Origin: Adineta ricciae
Taxonomy: Eukaryota > Rotifera > Eurotatoria > Adinetida > Adinetidae
Length of the DNA stretch: 64,000 bases
Direction: 5' to 3'
Assembly: GCA_905250025.1 (NCBI GenBank)
Contig: CAJNOJ010000164.1
Coordinates: forward strand, 1-64,000
The notes below the pieces were generated by a model. It saw only the letters and a list, made by a program, of their open reading frames with translations, had not been told where the DNA came from and did not search any database. The position numbers and the translations under genes were made by a program. Shown piece after piece: positions 21,960 through 34,740 of the stretch (within the stretch, counting starts at the first letter, position 1; the number at the start of each line of letters is the position of its first letter).

Positions 21960-22520
21960 TCATTTGTGATATCTAATATGTGTAATGTAAATCGGATGTC
22001 CAGCAATATAGGTTAAAAACTCATCACGACTAATATGATTTGGATTGCTTGCACAAGTATTAGCTAATTCCGACCATGATGATACTGGATCAACATCATT
22101 TATTTCATAATATTGATTCAAACGATCAAATACCAGTGTACCATAACTTTCTTCGACTACATTATCATTTTTATTTGGGTTAAACTGATCAATAACATAT
22201 GCAATTCGATCAAATGATGTTGAACCCTTGTTTAGTACGACAATCGCACTAACAAACTCTTCAAAGGATAATTTACCTGATTTGTTATAATCAAATGTAT
22301 AAAACGCCCGATCACTTTCTCGTTTCGTTTGCTCACCGGGCAGCATTTCATTACATTTTTGAAAGAATGTTTTCTCGTCCATGTTTTGTCCACCCCATGC
22401 CTGATTATTTTGATATTGATGATAAAGACGTAGATATTGTTGTTTCGATAACGTTGTTACTTTTTCTAGATTATCTAAATCCCATTCAGTAAATCTTGGA
22501 CGATACGTACGATTGCCCAT
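21960..22520 (-). CDS. EF-hand calcium-binding protein, copy 2
   Basis: 186 residues, nearly identical to the protein at 4286-4846; substitutions seen include S75Y and A102S. The canonical loop DYNKSGKLSFEE is unchanged, so calcium binding should be conserved. Both copies being open argues against decay of either. Confidence 0.85.
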   Translation of the reverse strand: MGNRTYRPRFTEWDLDNLEKVTTLSKQQYLRLYHQYQNNQAWGGQNMDEKTFFQKCNEMLPGEQTKRESDRAFYTFDYNKSGKLSFEEFVSAIVVLNKGSTSFDRIAYVIDQFNPNKNDNVVEESYGTLVFDRLNQYYEINDVDPVSSWSELANTCASNPNHISRDEFLTYIAGHPIYITHIRYHK

Positions 22521-22922
22521 AATTCGATATTTCTTTTTTGCAATAGGCGATGTTTGTTGTTTTGTTTTGTATAGGTATTCAATTGTACGGTAATCACATT
22601 GTTACTACTTTTTGATATAGCTGTTTTTATTGATCAATAGAGAAGAGAAGGCAAATAAATCGGAGAAAGAAAGAGAAATTGCTTCTAACATGAGTCAGAT
22701 CGGTAACTATGTTTACTCTATCGTATTGTGTGTATAGTTTGATCAATTGCCAGTGTTTTGTTGAAAAACGAATCAGAGGAAGAGTTCATCTTCGTAATTT
22801 ATATATCGAAGAAGTGTATCTAGGACATACTCTTCATAAAACTAATTGTTTATGAAAATTATACAGATGCGTAGCTTGATAGAAAAGATCAGAATGAAAA
22901 TAGGTAACATCGATTCTCAATA

Positions 22923-25900
22923 TTAGTTCAGTTCAATGATAATGTCAACGGGATTAGTTGTTGAACTAATATGATACCAGTCTAACGTAACTAAATTGAA
23001 TGTGGTCATAGTATGATTTTTGAGAAAGTTCGGCAATGCAGAATTGGTTTCTGATGCCAGTTGTTTAAGTAACATTTTAGATGTGTTTCCAGTCAAATGA
23101 TCGATCACATTCTGAATAATATCTGCCGCCTGCGGAGTTTGTATCCAACTAATATGATACATAGATTTTGTGTTCTTCTTCAATCCTTGGTATTCAAGTT
23201 CAATCAAGTCCATAAGACTATTGACGCCATTCGAGTTGATTGTCCACCTTTCCGAACCTGCGAATCCTTCAGTGTTGACAACCGTATCCTTGTAGTAATA
23301 GTCATCCGAGTTGTCAGTATTCAAAATCATAACTTTGGGTGATGTACGATACGAAGCAGTAGTAATAGAAGTAAGAGGCGTATTGCGTAAGCTTTGAAAA
23401 TCAAAATTCTTAATTCCAGTCGAATTTGCAGGCATGTAAAGGTAAGGCTTCAGATGGTTCTGGATGATTGTTGCCACTCGAGATGGCAGCTTTTCGGGAT
23501 CAGTACCAAAATTAGTATGTGAAATGGAGAGGAAGATTAGCTCGCCGGATGTTGAATGTGCATCGAGAAAACTTCTTACTTGAACAAGAATATCATTCAG
23601 CTCAGGACCGCGCAGTGCATGCTGGATATAGAACGATCCGTCTGTATCATAATAGATTCGCAAATCAAAGAATCGCACACCGTCGTCGAGTTGCTGTCGA
23701 ATGGTTCGATTCTGTGAAATAGCTATTCGAAGTGTGGTATCAACAATGTAGTTTAACAATGTATGTCCTACATAGATCTTGTCTTTATTGCATGGTAAAT
23801 GGCCGTTTGTAGGTGCAGAATTGGCACTTAAATTCCAGAGAAATTCGATGTTTTTGTAAATGACCTGGGAGGGTTTTCGCGTTAATCCGTAAGATCCAGA
23901 ATTGTGAGTGCCTGGAATTTTCAATTGTGATAACGTTTTCGACTGTATTCGTGGATTGGACATCCAACGGCTGTAATCGATTTTTCTTTCTTGGATTTTA
24001 TCAATGCTGTCTAGTGAAGGTCTGATAGATATAGATTTCTTTCTGGCTGCGTCATCGATCGTTACAGTTTTATTTAAAAGTTTGTTAATAGCTACATTGA
24101 GTCTGTCGATGATGATCTGATTATATTTAATATTAAGGGTACTTGCTAGATGATACGGTGTATCGATCAATTGGTACCATGCAGAGAAGAATGTTTGAAG
24201 GAGGCTTAGTAGATCCTTGTTGATACTGAAACTCCAAACAGAAAATGCCAGATTGGTTACTGCGCACGAAAAGGCTTGTAAATCATTCGTATTGACTATC
24301 GCTTGTATCAACACCGAGCCATTGCTAATAGTGAAGTTAAAATTTATCTTCATACTATGGTACAGGATAGATCCAGATATCTTGCCACTCAAGCTCATGA
24401 TCATAGTGGCACGCCATTGCGGATTGCGTATACTGTAGTCTTCAGTTGGTGATAATGAGGCGTAGTTGCAATGAACTGATTGAGGAGTGAGATCAAGTTG
24501 ATTGATGACTAGTTCAATGTCATCATTTAAGTTGAACTGAACTGGATTTGCAGACACGTATGCAACCAAAGCTGGTAGATTAGCTGCAATAAAACTATTG
24601 ATTAACGGTGGTAAGACGCCAGGTCCACCAAAGAAGTAGAATGTGTAATCGGTATCCTGACTGAATGGCTTAGTAGGAGCAAGCAATCCTCCTGTGTGAC
24701 CTGCTGGCCCAAAGAAACTTGCATTGGTAACATAGTTAACTTGTCCAATGTTGATTTTGATTGCGCTGGAACCGTACGCGATATCAAAGTATGATTGAGT
24801 CGTTTCTCCTCCTGTACTAATGAATGACAAGGGACTCGATCTACCTGCTCCAATAGTTTGACTAGGAAATGTATCTTTCATATTCATATTCGACGATGTG
24901 ATTAAAATCAGCGGAAACGGTTGGTCGTTAGTAACCTTCATATATGCACTGGTCGTTTGCATGACCGCCATTCTCATGTTTCTTGTTCGTATATGAGTTT
25001 CTACACAGAAAAAAAGATGATACTTTCAATAGGTCAACCATTGTTTACTTACCTGGTAAACATGAATGACCATAGAATTGAAATTCTGAATAGTGTACGC
25101 CATTGTTCAATCCTCTTTTTGATACGACAAGCACCCGATAGTGTCGGTAAAATCGGTCGTTACTGAATCTTTGCAGACTACCGACTTTCCCTCGGCCTGG
25201 ATCTGTATAGAGTCCACTCGATCCATTGTATAACAATGCCCAGCTTTTACCAAGTGTTAACGACGAACTATCCACGTTACTTCCTTCGAGAGTAATCATT
25301 ATCGGATCTCGCTTTGGTTGGTCAATAGCGGTCGAAAATCGAAATCCAGTTACAACGCAAACGCCAACATCAAGTGTGACATGAAAACCGGTATTTAGAC
25401 CACTTCTTGCATTAATCGTATCAGATGAACTTGATCCTAAACTCGTATATTTTGTGTAGATATTGTGATCGAAAATATTCTTCACTGTTTCGTTCGAAGG
25501 CATTTGCCCTTTTCCAAAGCCAGTTGACGTTGAATGACTCTTTCTACCTGCTTTCGTATTCCAAACTGGTGATAGATTGCTGGTGTTCAATATATCAATG
25601 AAGCGATCTACAATAAAGATTGCATGCATAGCACGCTGTTTCTACGGTAGGAAATACGCACGGATAGGAGTGGCGCAGTTAAAACCTGTCCATCCCAACT
25701 GGCACTGGCAAATTCCAAATTGGAAGAAACCACTGTCGACACATGTTCCGTGTGCTGCATCCGTGCACCTATCATAACAATATGCAGGATTCGATAGATA
25801 TCGATCTACAGCGGATCTGATCAATGCAACTTTCTGATGAATATAAGAATCGACGGGAAAAGTCTTATTTGTTAGTAGATCGAAAATACTAGAGATGCCC

Positions 25901-27986
25901 ATTTTTACAACCACAGGACTTTGCGATATTGACTTGAACCATCCTTCGAGTGAATTTGTTGAAGTATTACCACCAAATATTTTCATATTACCTTTGGTAA
26001 AGTATCTAACGTAAGTATTAGTCGATATTTCGGTTTGATGAGCCTTTGATTGAAGTGAAAAGATTTCTTTCGCAACATCCTTCAACCAAGTTTCATTGGA
26101 CATATTAAATCCATGCTGTTCCAGTATCTTACGATTGTTCTCCGTGATGACAATCGTTTGCTGTATAATTCCACCGAGATGAACATTTCTAATATACGTA
26201 TAGCCGAAATAGCCAAGAATAAATTCACGAATGTAATTTTCAACTGTTACATTGAATTCACAGCATGGCATATTTTCAATTACGAAGCGAAAATCGTCCG
26301 ATAAATCAAATATCGACTCATTCATCGAAAGACGAACCGATGATTGATTGGTCGAAGTGTAGAGTATAATGGAATTATCTTTGATAAGTGTATCAATCAG
26401 AGAATGTATTTCTCGCGAGTGTGCATACGAAAAAGAACTATCGATATGTTTTGCACTGAATGTCGAACTAGTGATAAATTCCACCGACTTTCTTGTATTT
26501 TCTTTTAGATCCCACAGTGTACTGATAATTTGTGTTTCAATATTCGATTTTTGCGAATGTATGCATTCGACTTTTATCTTTTCAGGTATTAGTTTGTTCA
26601 CACAGGTCTTCTTGGATGAATCGAAATTTTTGAGTTTGAAAACAGGTAGACCAATATATTTCCTGTTACACTGTTCTGAATAACATATAGGAGAATTTTT
26701 CAGTGGATTATAACCCATGCCAAGGTGCTCGTTGTTCCTCAGTTTGACTTTAGATGCATACAACCGTTGATGAACAGTTGCCCACTGGTCGTTCGGAAAT
26801 TCAGCTATATCGAAATAGCGAAAAAATCTTCAGGTGAACTTGGTGATTGATTACTTACATTTTACAGGTAGAAGACAGCGGCTATTATCGATAGAAAATT
26901 TTTGTATTCGTTTGTTACCGATGTCTGCGACATAGAGGTTTCCTTCGAAATCGAATGTGAACGATTTAGGTCGATCCAGATGCAGTGTCGAATTGCCGGA
27001 TTCATCTATAAGTTTATTTTAGGTCGAAAAAACAGTTCATTAGAAGAATTGCTCACTCGTAATGCCACACAGAACTTCTCCTTGAGATTCTCCTTCTTTC
27101 CATCGAAGAACTCTATGGTTGATCGTATCGGCGATATAGATGAAACCGTTATCGTCAACTTTAATATCGTACGGTCGGTGAAGTGAAGAATTCGTCTGTC
27201 CAGCAACAGTAATACCATACGTTGCATTTTCTGAATATTTCTGTATTCGATGGTTATTTACATCAGCAATGTAGAGATCTTTTAAATGGTTGACATACAA
27301 TGCATAAGGATAAGATAACGTTTTATTAGAAGATCCATATACATCTGTTATTCCAGCTACCGTGACCGTAGCATTTGTGTCAACATTACATTTGATGATT
27401 CGAGAACGATAGCGTTCAACGATGTAAAAGTCTTGGGCTTCTGGATCAAACCATATACGAGAACAGTGATCGCATTTGCAATTAGTTTCTTCTCCTTGTG
27501 TTGCATTTTCTTGCCATCGTTTGATATTTTCGTCAGAAGAACTTGTGTAAAATGTTCCATTCTCACCAATAAAAACAATAGTGCCAAGTCCATCCCAAAC
27601 TGTATGACCAACAAAAGAACCGTGTGGAAATATCTGTAATCGTGTTCTACCATCATATCGATCAATAACATACAGCCGATCAATACCGATCATAGAGATA
27701 CTTTCCAAGTCGTTGAGGTGTGTATTCAGTTCATTTCCAACAATTGTCTCTCCGATACGGTTCCATTTGGAACAGGATTGAACTCGCGGAGATATTCGAT
27801 TGGCAGGAAACTCGGATAACGTGAATCGAGCTATGAGCAATTGTTAAGAGAAAACTTTTCGAAAACGAAACACTTACATGGATACTGATATATCGTTGCA
27901 TTAACACAAATTGTTTGTAAAGCAAATGCAATAAGCACAAAGAAAATCAAAAATCGTACCTCAGTATGTTTCTCCGTGCGCATCAT
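22923..27986 (-). CDS. Secreted NHL-MACPF-EGF-F5/8C-PI-PLC X protein, copy 2
   Basis: Six exons, all phase-1 introns: 27986-27878, 27830-27057, 27005-26859, 26804-25662, 25607-25053 and 25000-22923, giving 1601 residues. Exons 2 to 6 have exactly the lengths of copy 1; exon 1 is nine bases shorter in the signal segment. MACPF core, EGF cysteines, PGTHNSGSYG and IQHALRG are all kept. Substitutions are scattered with no stop or frameshift, so both copies look functional. The domain account is given under copy 1. Confidence 0.85.
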
Positions 27987-28715
27987 TCTGCTCTATTCTT
28001 GTCTTTGTCTTTCTTACAGATAAATACATACATCAAATACGACGTTCTTCGCTGTTCTTTGTTGACTAACACACAAAGAAGAAAAAAAGCTAAATACAGT
28101 TAATGCGTAAGGAGGAAATTCATCATGACACTCTGTTCTTATCAGCTGTCAGTGCATCTATGTTTCTTGTCGGATACTCGTTGAATTATCAATAACAGAA
28201 ACAGAGATGAGTTTCTGCTTTCACCATCTCGAAAAATTCATATTGATGACGATAAAACAGAATAATAAGAATACAAAAAGTATTTGTGATCAAATGTTTT
28301 TCGATAAATAGAGTGATAATTGATAGTGCAGATACATCCATTCTATTCATATTTGTTCTTCAAGTCAATTTTTTTCTTTCGATCGAAGAACAATAACAAC
28401 AGTAATCTTGAAAAGTACGGCTTCAAAAATAAACACCAAAGCAACACATGAATCATTCTGACTCTCACTTTATTCACACTCTCATTAAAAATCCTCTTAT
28501 CCTTGACAGCGAGAGTCAAACAGAATGTGATTTTTTTCGATAATAGTATTGCATGATTCGTTTCTTTTCAAGTGTACTTTAGTCAATTCATGAGGTAGAC
28601 GTTATTTTGCATTTGAAATGTAAAAATGATTTCTCTTTATACCTTCATTGCACACTTATATAAGCAGAATATTAGACGCAACTACTATTCACTGTTTCAT
28701 TGTAGAATTTCAAAC
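27987..28715. promoter_or_regulatory. Divergent promoter region between MACPF/PLC and knottin genes
   Basis: About 0.73 kb without coding pattern between two divergently transcribed secreted-protein genes. It is well conserved with 10321-11009, including the stretch from 28560 to the TATA box. Shared regulation is possible but not shown. Confidence 0.5.
28656..28664 (+). promoter_or_regulatory. TATA box of knottin-like peptide gene
   Basis: TTATATAAG lies about 52-60 bp before the ATG at 28716 and is conserved at 10993-11001. It fits transcription start near 28685-28695 and a short leader. Confidence 0.65.
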
Positions 28716-29033
28716 ATGCATACAAACAAAATATTGCTATATACTTTTCTTCTGTTAACATTGGCGATCGTATACTGTTATGGACGAACTGAAGACGACG
28801 ACTCGCAAGACACAAGTTCGGGAGACGACGAGCGAAATCGTCTTTCAGAATGGTTGGATAAATACATTAGTAAACGTGGCTGCAGTTTTGGTGCTTGCAG
28901 CAGTGATGGTGAATGCTGTTCTGGTCATTGTAGTCGTCGTTATTCTTTCAATTCCTACCGATCTGCGGGATACTGTAGTCGTCAAATGTTTTTTGGACAT
29001 AGTTGGCGTACCCATAATCGTCATGGTAGATAA
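28716..29033 (+). CDS. Secreted cystine-knot-like (knottin) peptide precursor, copy 1
   Basis: 105 residues from ATG 28716, the first Met that opens a signal peptide (hydrophobic 6-22). An acidic propeptide (24-52) ends at a Lys-Arg pair (53-54), followed by a mature region with six Cys at 56, 61, 67, 68, 72 and 87. The C-x4-C-x5-CC-x3-C-x14-C order is that of inhibitor cystine-knot peptides. The tail is rich in Arg, His, Phe and Tyr and ends Gly-Arg, a possible amidation signal. Such folds serve as toxins, antimicrobials, protease inhibitors or signals; which applies here cannot be told. Single exon. AATAAA follows near 29128. Lies head-to-head with the MACPF/PLC gene. Confidence 0.8.
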   Translation: MHTNKILLYTFLLLTLAIVYCYGRTEDDDSQDTSSGDDERNRLSEWLDKYISKRGCSFGACSSDGECCSGHCSRRYSFNSYRSAGYCSRQMFFGHSWRTHNRHGR

Positions 29034-30517
29034 GCTTAAAGTCTCGCGTGAATGATATTTCTTATAGCTATATTTATCAAAACTTTTCTAATCAACACAT
29101 GCGACTCTTTTTTATTTAATACTTTCTCAATAAACATACTCGCCGAGAGCTTTCTCTGCATTTGTGATATCTTAACAACATAATTCTGTCATGGTGCTAT
29201 GAATCACTTGCATGTCACGAACTGTATGTACTTCTATTGAAATCAAAATAGCATCAACTGAATTTTTGTTATGGAAACGGCGCAACAGTCATCAACGATG
29301 AGTATAATAAAGTACGAAATCGTAATTCATATTGTCAAGGTCAATTTGAGGTTGTAATGATGAGAGAGTTATGGAACTATTTGTACTCATTAATAGTAGA
29401 CAGTAGATAGTTGATTGGAGTTTGAGAACTCTTCCATTTGCTTTCTTGTATCATGTCAAATCCGACGATATTTCTATTATTACCTATCCAAGAAGTGATA
29501 CAGCATGGATGCAAATAGGGAACATTTTCTCAACAAAATCTATAATACATTTAGAGATCGACAGTGAGATAAGCGTTGAAACGACCAGATGCAATAAAGA
29601 CTCATCTACTACAATGCATCGAATATCGTATCATTCATAAGCGAATTAATATACATGTGTAATAAGAAATTCGGGAGATGTGTGCACATCGTACCATATC
29701 TTTTACCGTACATGGGATGATAAATCGAAAATGGAATTCGATCAGTTCTTTTCGCATTTCATTCAAGGAAATATACTGTTAAGGGTGATCTGGCAACTAT
29801 CTTAATGTTCCACTTGCGTCGTACGACGAAATAGGAAGCAACTTCTCATCTATCATAACTAATGTTTACAGCTAAAAATAACGATTAATGCAATACTGAT
29901 CATTTAATTATATGAAAGGTAAATTCCATGAAGAACGACAGTTATTTGAAGCAGGAGTGATTGGCAGTATATAGAAGATAAAGTTATAGCAGCACGATGA
30001 TACGAGATATTTCAAGTTAAGTGGCATGCAAAACTTGCATGCAAAGGAGAAGGAAATGTTACATGATAGTAGGGCAAAACGATCGAAAATATGTCAATGA
30101 CTTTTAGACAAACGTAAACTATTTGTTTAATACTGTTGACTCTTCGAGAAAAAACAACAACATATTCGTCCTCAAAGTTATTTCAGTTCATCAATATCAC
30201 AATGGTTGCCCTTATGAGCAACATAGAAACGGAATGGACATGATCCATAAGTAAAATACAATATATTATTCATCATGTCGACAAGCATGCGAGCGAAGGA
30301 ACACACTAGAAAGATTCATTCTTGATATGATATTTAACGATACGGATGAAAATACGTACTTTCATTCGCTTAGCAGACGGCCAAAATGAAGGTCACAGTT
30401 AGTTGAATTAGTCAACAACACTATTCGTTGGTCAGCAGAAATATACCAAAAGTATCGTGCCGACTCCTATTCAGTGTACATAACTTGACATCACGGATGC
30501 AATTGTCTTGTGTGATT
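29034..30517. other. No gene seen (29034-30517)
   Basis: AT-rich. A short frame around 29455-29510 (SDDISIITYPRSDT) is also kept in B' near 57297-57338, but no start, splice partners or family could be found. Confidence 0.4.
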
Positions 30518-30935
30518 CTAGTGTGCCTGACTATAGCGCATAGTCGATAAAGATAATGAATTTACCGTAAAAAAAGGAATTAGTCGCAATGTCATCTGAA
30601 AAGCATTCACATCACAATCTCCAAGGAATTCTAACACATGTTGTTGGATCATATTGTTTATAAACCTCGAATTCGATAAAAACGTCACTGCACCTTCATG
30701 ATACACATCTATGCGTTCTTGAATCGGTTCGGATAATCAAATACATGTTTCATCGGCAATCATATCACGTAAAACTTCTACTGATGAATATTCTTCCAAT
30801 GTTTTGATCAGATCGACTCTCATGTGACCATAGCAGTTGGAAAAAGACATTCGACATGAATCGCGTATACGTTCATTGGATAACTTTTGCTCTTTCGATG
30901 CAAAAGAAGCATTTGGTGTTGTTGATGATTTGTTT
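30518..30935 (-). pseudogene. Unknown gene fragment with one internal stop
   Basis: On the minus strand a frame of about 135 codons reads as ordinary protein (blocks RMSFSNCYGHMRVDLIKTLEE, split by TGA at 30736-30738, then ERIDVYHEGAVTFLSNSRF and VLEFLGDCDVNAFQM). A possible splice acceptor lies at 30936. No family was recognised. Most of this stretch is deleted in block B', which fits a dead gene. Confidence 0.35.
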
Positions 30936-31456
30936 CTACAAAAAACGGATGCAAAATAGCAACAGCTGAAAACATCAACTTATGTGCTATCAATTTTTTA
31001 AATGCTCTGTTTCGTCACATCTAGAGTAGCAATTGGGTAATACAGTGTGATTATATAAGTCATATTAGTATCATTGGTAGCAGAGACTAATTAAAATAAA
31101 GATGTCACTTAATCAATAGTTCAATCGTTTTCTTTCGATCATTTGATTCCATCAACTTCGTTATACATAGAATATGCCAGTAGTTGTCGCTAGCTTTGTG
31201 AAGCAGTACAGTCTATAGTATAGGAGGTGAAACCAAGACATTTTCGATAAAAATCAAACTTAAAGAAGAGAACGCTTTCTTTATAAATTACTTATACATT
31301 TACTTTTTTCAAGATTCAAGTAAACAATTACTTTTTCTTTTTGTTAAAATCTTCCATCATAAGAACGCGTTGTCACGTCATTGATCATGTAAATAAATAC
31401 GCATTTGAAACACGGGTTTTGTGTTCTTTCACTTATACACAAGAATTGTTGTTTAG

Positions 31457-32058
31457 GTCTACGGAGTTTGTGTACAATGTCTCTTATGCACATAATCAAA
31501 CGCAAGAAAACACCAACGTACCAACACAAGTCAACCATAATCAAATCAATCAAATTCATGACGATCTCAACACAGTAAGCTTTTAGTTGCATAATAGGCA
31601 GCATCAATCCACAAGGATTTGCTTTCACTTAGGTCAAAATACAGATGGTTCAAAATATCGAAAGAATTCAGCAACGTGCAGAAAACATACATGAGTGCAA
31701 AGAACGAACAGGTAACAATATTTAATACGAAAGCTTCCATTGTGTCTGAGACTAAGCTATGCTTTCGAATTTAGATAAAATGAATGACGCTGCAAAAGAG
31801 TTCAGACAACATACACGTGATATCAAACGTAAAATGTGGTGGCAAAACACGAAAGTAACGAAATGTATTTTACTTGATAGCCTAATACAATCACCGTTTC
31901 TGCAACTAAATAGATGTGGATTCTTTTGATCATTGCACTTTGTCTTCTGATCATTGGCATTGTTTGTAAGTTTAATCTTAATATGCTCTGAACACCTGAA
32001 TATTTGTATTCTTATAATTGTAGTGATCGCAGTTCTTCTATCAAAAAAGGATAACTAA
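31457..32058 (+). CDS. R-SNARE (VAMP/synaptobrevin-like), copy 1, first exon not found
   Basis: Exons 31457-31574, 31633-31711, 31775-31854, 31914-31965 and 32024-32058, with GT-AG introns and consistent phases (0, 1, 0, 1). The SNARE core runs from INQIHDDLNT through NIERIQQRAENIHE, with the central Arg of R-SNAREs. It continues to the juxtamembrane KRKMWWQNTK, the WW pair typical of synaptobrevin, and a C-terminal membrane anchor (WILLIIALCLLIIGIVL) ending at TAA 32056-32058. Function by family: vesicle-membrane fusion partner of Q-SNAREs. The start codon lies in an upstream exon that was not identified; the called left end is the most likely acceptor (GTTTAG). Confidence 0.8.
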
Positions 32059-32403
32059 TGGACAGCAAAATCTCTTTTGCTAGTGCATAACTAACATTAA
32101 TTAAAATGAAATTTGTCACACTTGACTTTTGAAAGAAGAAACATTTCGTTGATTAAATCGAGTATTACTTTATCAGCCAAGGATAATCCTACCAAAGCTA
32201 AAATGAATAAAAATACGTCAATATAATACTCGGAGATACATAATCACGAACAACAATAGATAAATCACACCGAATAACATCGATTTTCTTTTTCATTCTT
32301 ATTCTCACAAGTGTAATACGATATATAGTGGCTTTGTTTTATTTACCATACAAACTAACTCGAGCGCACGTGTGGCAAAGAAAAAGAAGCAGCTAGAATA
32401 GCA

Positions 32404-34083
32404 ATGGAGCGTCTGCCTAATGAGTTATGGTTGTTAATTTTCAAATATATGCATCATGTGGACATTGTGTATGGATTTTTACAACTAAACAGTCGTTTCC
32501 AAGTGCTAACTTTACCCTATATTCAGCATATCAATCTCAGTAATGTATCTTTCACCCAATACAATCGATTTTGTTACTATATCCTTCCAAAATATCATGC
32601 TTTAATACAATCATTAAAATTGAAGAAATATTATCAATTCCAATTGTTTAAGGAACATATTCTAAAGGTGACTAATACTCTCCGATCTCTAACATTAGAA
32701 AGCAATGGTTTCTATGAACAGACAAGTACTGCTGATGAATCAGACTTCTATTTAAAACATCTGAAGGACTTTAAAAAACTCGCTGATCTTCAATTTATCG
32801 GACAATTTGATTCTTCGACTGATTCAAATCTATTCATTTATGCCAGTCAAATTTCAACATTGGAAACATTGACTATATTGACTCAATCTCTCCATTCTTC
32901 CGCAACACCAAAGATCCAATGCAACAATCAATTTGCCACACAGTTGCCGAATTTGAGAGTCATCAAAATGAATCTGATCGATCTGAGTGAACTGACTCAT
33001 CTAGTGAGAATCACACAGCAAATTCAAGAAATCTACCTATCTGTACGCAATGTTCGGATTCCTACTGAGATTTCCGATATGATGAACGACAATAACAATA
33101 TCTCATCAGTTCAGAAATTACATATCGAACTCAGTACATCGTACACTAAACTACTATGTGAATGTCAACTTCGTGACGTATTCAAATTCTTCTCCGATCT
33201 CTGTCATCGGTTACATTCTCATCTAAGTTCATTCGTACTGATCATGTCGTTAGCAATGCCTAGAAAGGAATTGTTACCTGTCGATCTAAATGAACTAAAA
33301 CAACTGAAATCTCTCACATCGTTTCAGTACTTAATCCATACAGATTACCCCGTTAAACCATGCGATGGTTTCGAGAATATTCAACATCTACCCGATGGCA
33401 CCTATTTTCTCCATACCACGATCTGTCCAAGTAGTTTTACTGGAAATACATTTCCACATCATTATTCTAAAGCATATGTCTTCAATCAAGCGTCGCTGCG
33501 ATTCCTATATAATGCACACACTGTTTTCATCAATTCAGACTTCAGCTCATCAATTGCGTTTCCATTCCCACTGTTGAAACTACAGAAACTAACTGGCTAT
33601 TGTCTTGGAACTTCTACAAAAAGAAAACTACTTCATTCACTTATTCTACTATCGCCACATTTAAGATATCTCTGCTTAAGTAATAATCAGCCGAAAGAAC
33701 TTCGAGAAATATTTGAATTATGCGGAAAATCATTGAAAAACATCATCTCATTAGAATGTGGTGACTATGGTTTGTATTCAACATTCTTCGTTCATATTGG
33801 CAAACTTATGCCATACTTGAGGCACTTGAAGTTATATTATACCAGTCTTGGTAATGAAATATCACCTATATCAGTGATCAGTGATATACAAGAGTATTGT
33901 CCACAACTGAGAAATCTACACTGGATTATTTTCAAGAAAGACATTACAGCAAATCCAAATAAAAGATATATGTACGATGAATTCGTCGAGTTAATCGAAC
34001 GGAAACTCAGCTATAATAATCTTTGGTATTCATATGGAATTAACCTTCCATCTCGCGAGGATTACGCCGATATTTGGTTTTGA
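32404..34083 (+). CDS. F-box protein with leucine-rich C-terminal region, copy 1
   Basis: Single exon, 559 residues. An N-terminal F-box (1-45: LPNELWLLIFKYM..VD, then RFQ) would bind Skp1 in an SCF ubiquitin ligase. The remaining 500 residues are rich in Leu and contain irregular LRR-like segments (for example SLKLKKY, LRSLTLESNGF, LRHLKLYYTSL) that would pick the substrate. Bdelloids have many such F-box genes; the target is unknown. The 5' flank and C-terminus (SREDYADIWF) are kept in copy 2. Confidence 0.85.
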   Translation: MERLPNELWLLIFKYMHHVDIVYGFLQLNSRFQVLTLPYIQHINLSNVSFTQYNRFCYYILPKYHALIQSLKLKKYYQFQLFKEHILKVTNTLRSLTLESNGFYEQTSTADESDFYLKHLKDFKKLADLQFIGQFDSSTDSNLFIYASQISTLETLTILTQSLHSSATPKIQCNNQFATQLPNLRVIKMNLIDLSELTHLVRITQQIQEIYLSVRNVRIPTEISDMMNDNNNISSVQKLHIELSTSYTKLLCECQLRDVFKFFSDLCHRLHSHLSSFVLIMSLAMPRKELLPVDLNELKQLKSLTSFQYLIHTDYPVKPCDGFENIQHLPDGTYFLHTTICPSSFTGNTFPHHYSKAYVFNQASLRFLYNAHTVFINSDFSSSIAFPFPLLKLQKLTGYCLGTSTKRKLLHSLILLSPHLRYLCLSNNQPKELREIFELCGKSLKNIISLECGDYGLYSTFFVHIGKLMPYLRHLKLYYTSLGNEISPISVISDIQEYCPQLRNLHWIIFKKDITANPNKRYMYDEFVELIERKLSYNNLWYSYGINLPSREDYADIWF

Positions 34084-34157
34084 AACACTCTTTCACATTT
34101 TCATTCATTTGAATTAGTTGTCCATCCATATTTTGATAGAGGTGGAACTTATTGTAT

Positions 34158-34737
34158 TCAACAACGGCTGTCAGATCTTTTCATAAATTCATCGTAAGAA
34201 GGTAGTTGCGTGATCGATGATGGAAGAAAACCGTTGGATCGAGAAGAAAACAATTCTTTATAAGATGGTAAATCGATGATATGATTTTCTGTAACCCTAG
34301 AAAAAATGTAGAAAAAATTCTTGTAAACAAAACAACAGAAAAAATCAAACCAACCGTTGGTTGTCGTCTCTATCATGTTCGCTTGACCTCTACATGAATA
34401 AACATAGGAAAACGTGAATATGAAAATGAACTTCTTTCACCTGAAACTGCTCACAGCTGCGATGTGTCGATAATGAAGAAAGTCTCAATGTACGTCGTGA
34501 TTGTACGCAGAAAAAAATAGCAGCAGCTATTACAGTAAAACCTATGACAAAGGGCAAAGCCCCCATCAATCTATTGAGATGGTCATACACTCCCATGTAA
34601 ACAAGAGAAAATCCCAAGATGAATAGAAAAAAGCAACAAATTGAAAGGCATATTGTGTAAATGCATGAATAAACCATTGTCGCTGTTCTTTTTGGTGATG
34701 GGTTGATTTGATTATTATGTGATACAGAAGTAAGCAT
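34158..34737 (-). CDS. Small two-TM protein with cytosolic tail, copy 1
   Basis: Three exons: 34737-34441, 34389-34355 (35 nt) and 34296-34158, giving 156 residues. Two hydrophobic segments (about 22-50, Cys-rich, and 59-77) are separated by a short loop. A Ser/Arg-rich linker and a tail with two repeats of LPSYKE/LPSYDE follow. The LPSY repeats resemble PPxY- or Tyr-based sorting motifs. The 35-nt middle exon was found only by phase matching. No family recognised. It is convergent with the F-box gene and divergent from the GT31 gene. Confidence 0.65.
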
Positions 34738-34740
34738 TCT

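Larger units (their letters stand above)
21029..28670. repeat. Block A': second copy of the duplicated segment
   Basis: Matches 3519-11009 throughout in direct orientation. Unlike block A it runs on without a break into the knottin gene and block B. Both EF-hand and MACPF/PLC genes are intact here too. Confidence 0.9.

Noticed and set aside
31475-31576. ATG TCT CTT as the start of the R-SNARE
   Set aside because: It is in a different frame from the SNARE core and ends at the splice donor.
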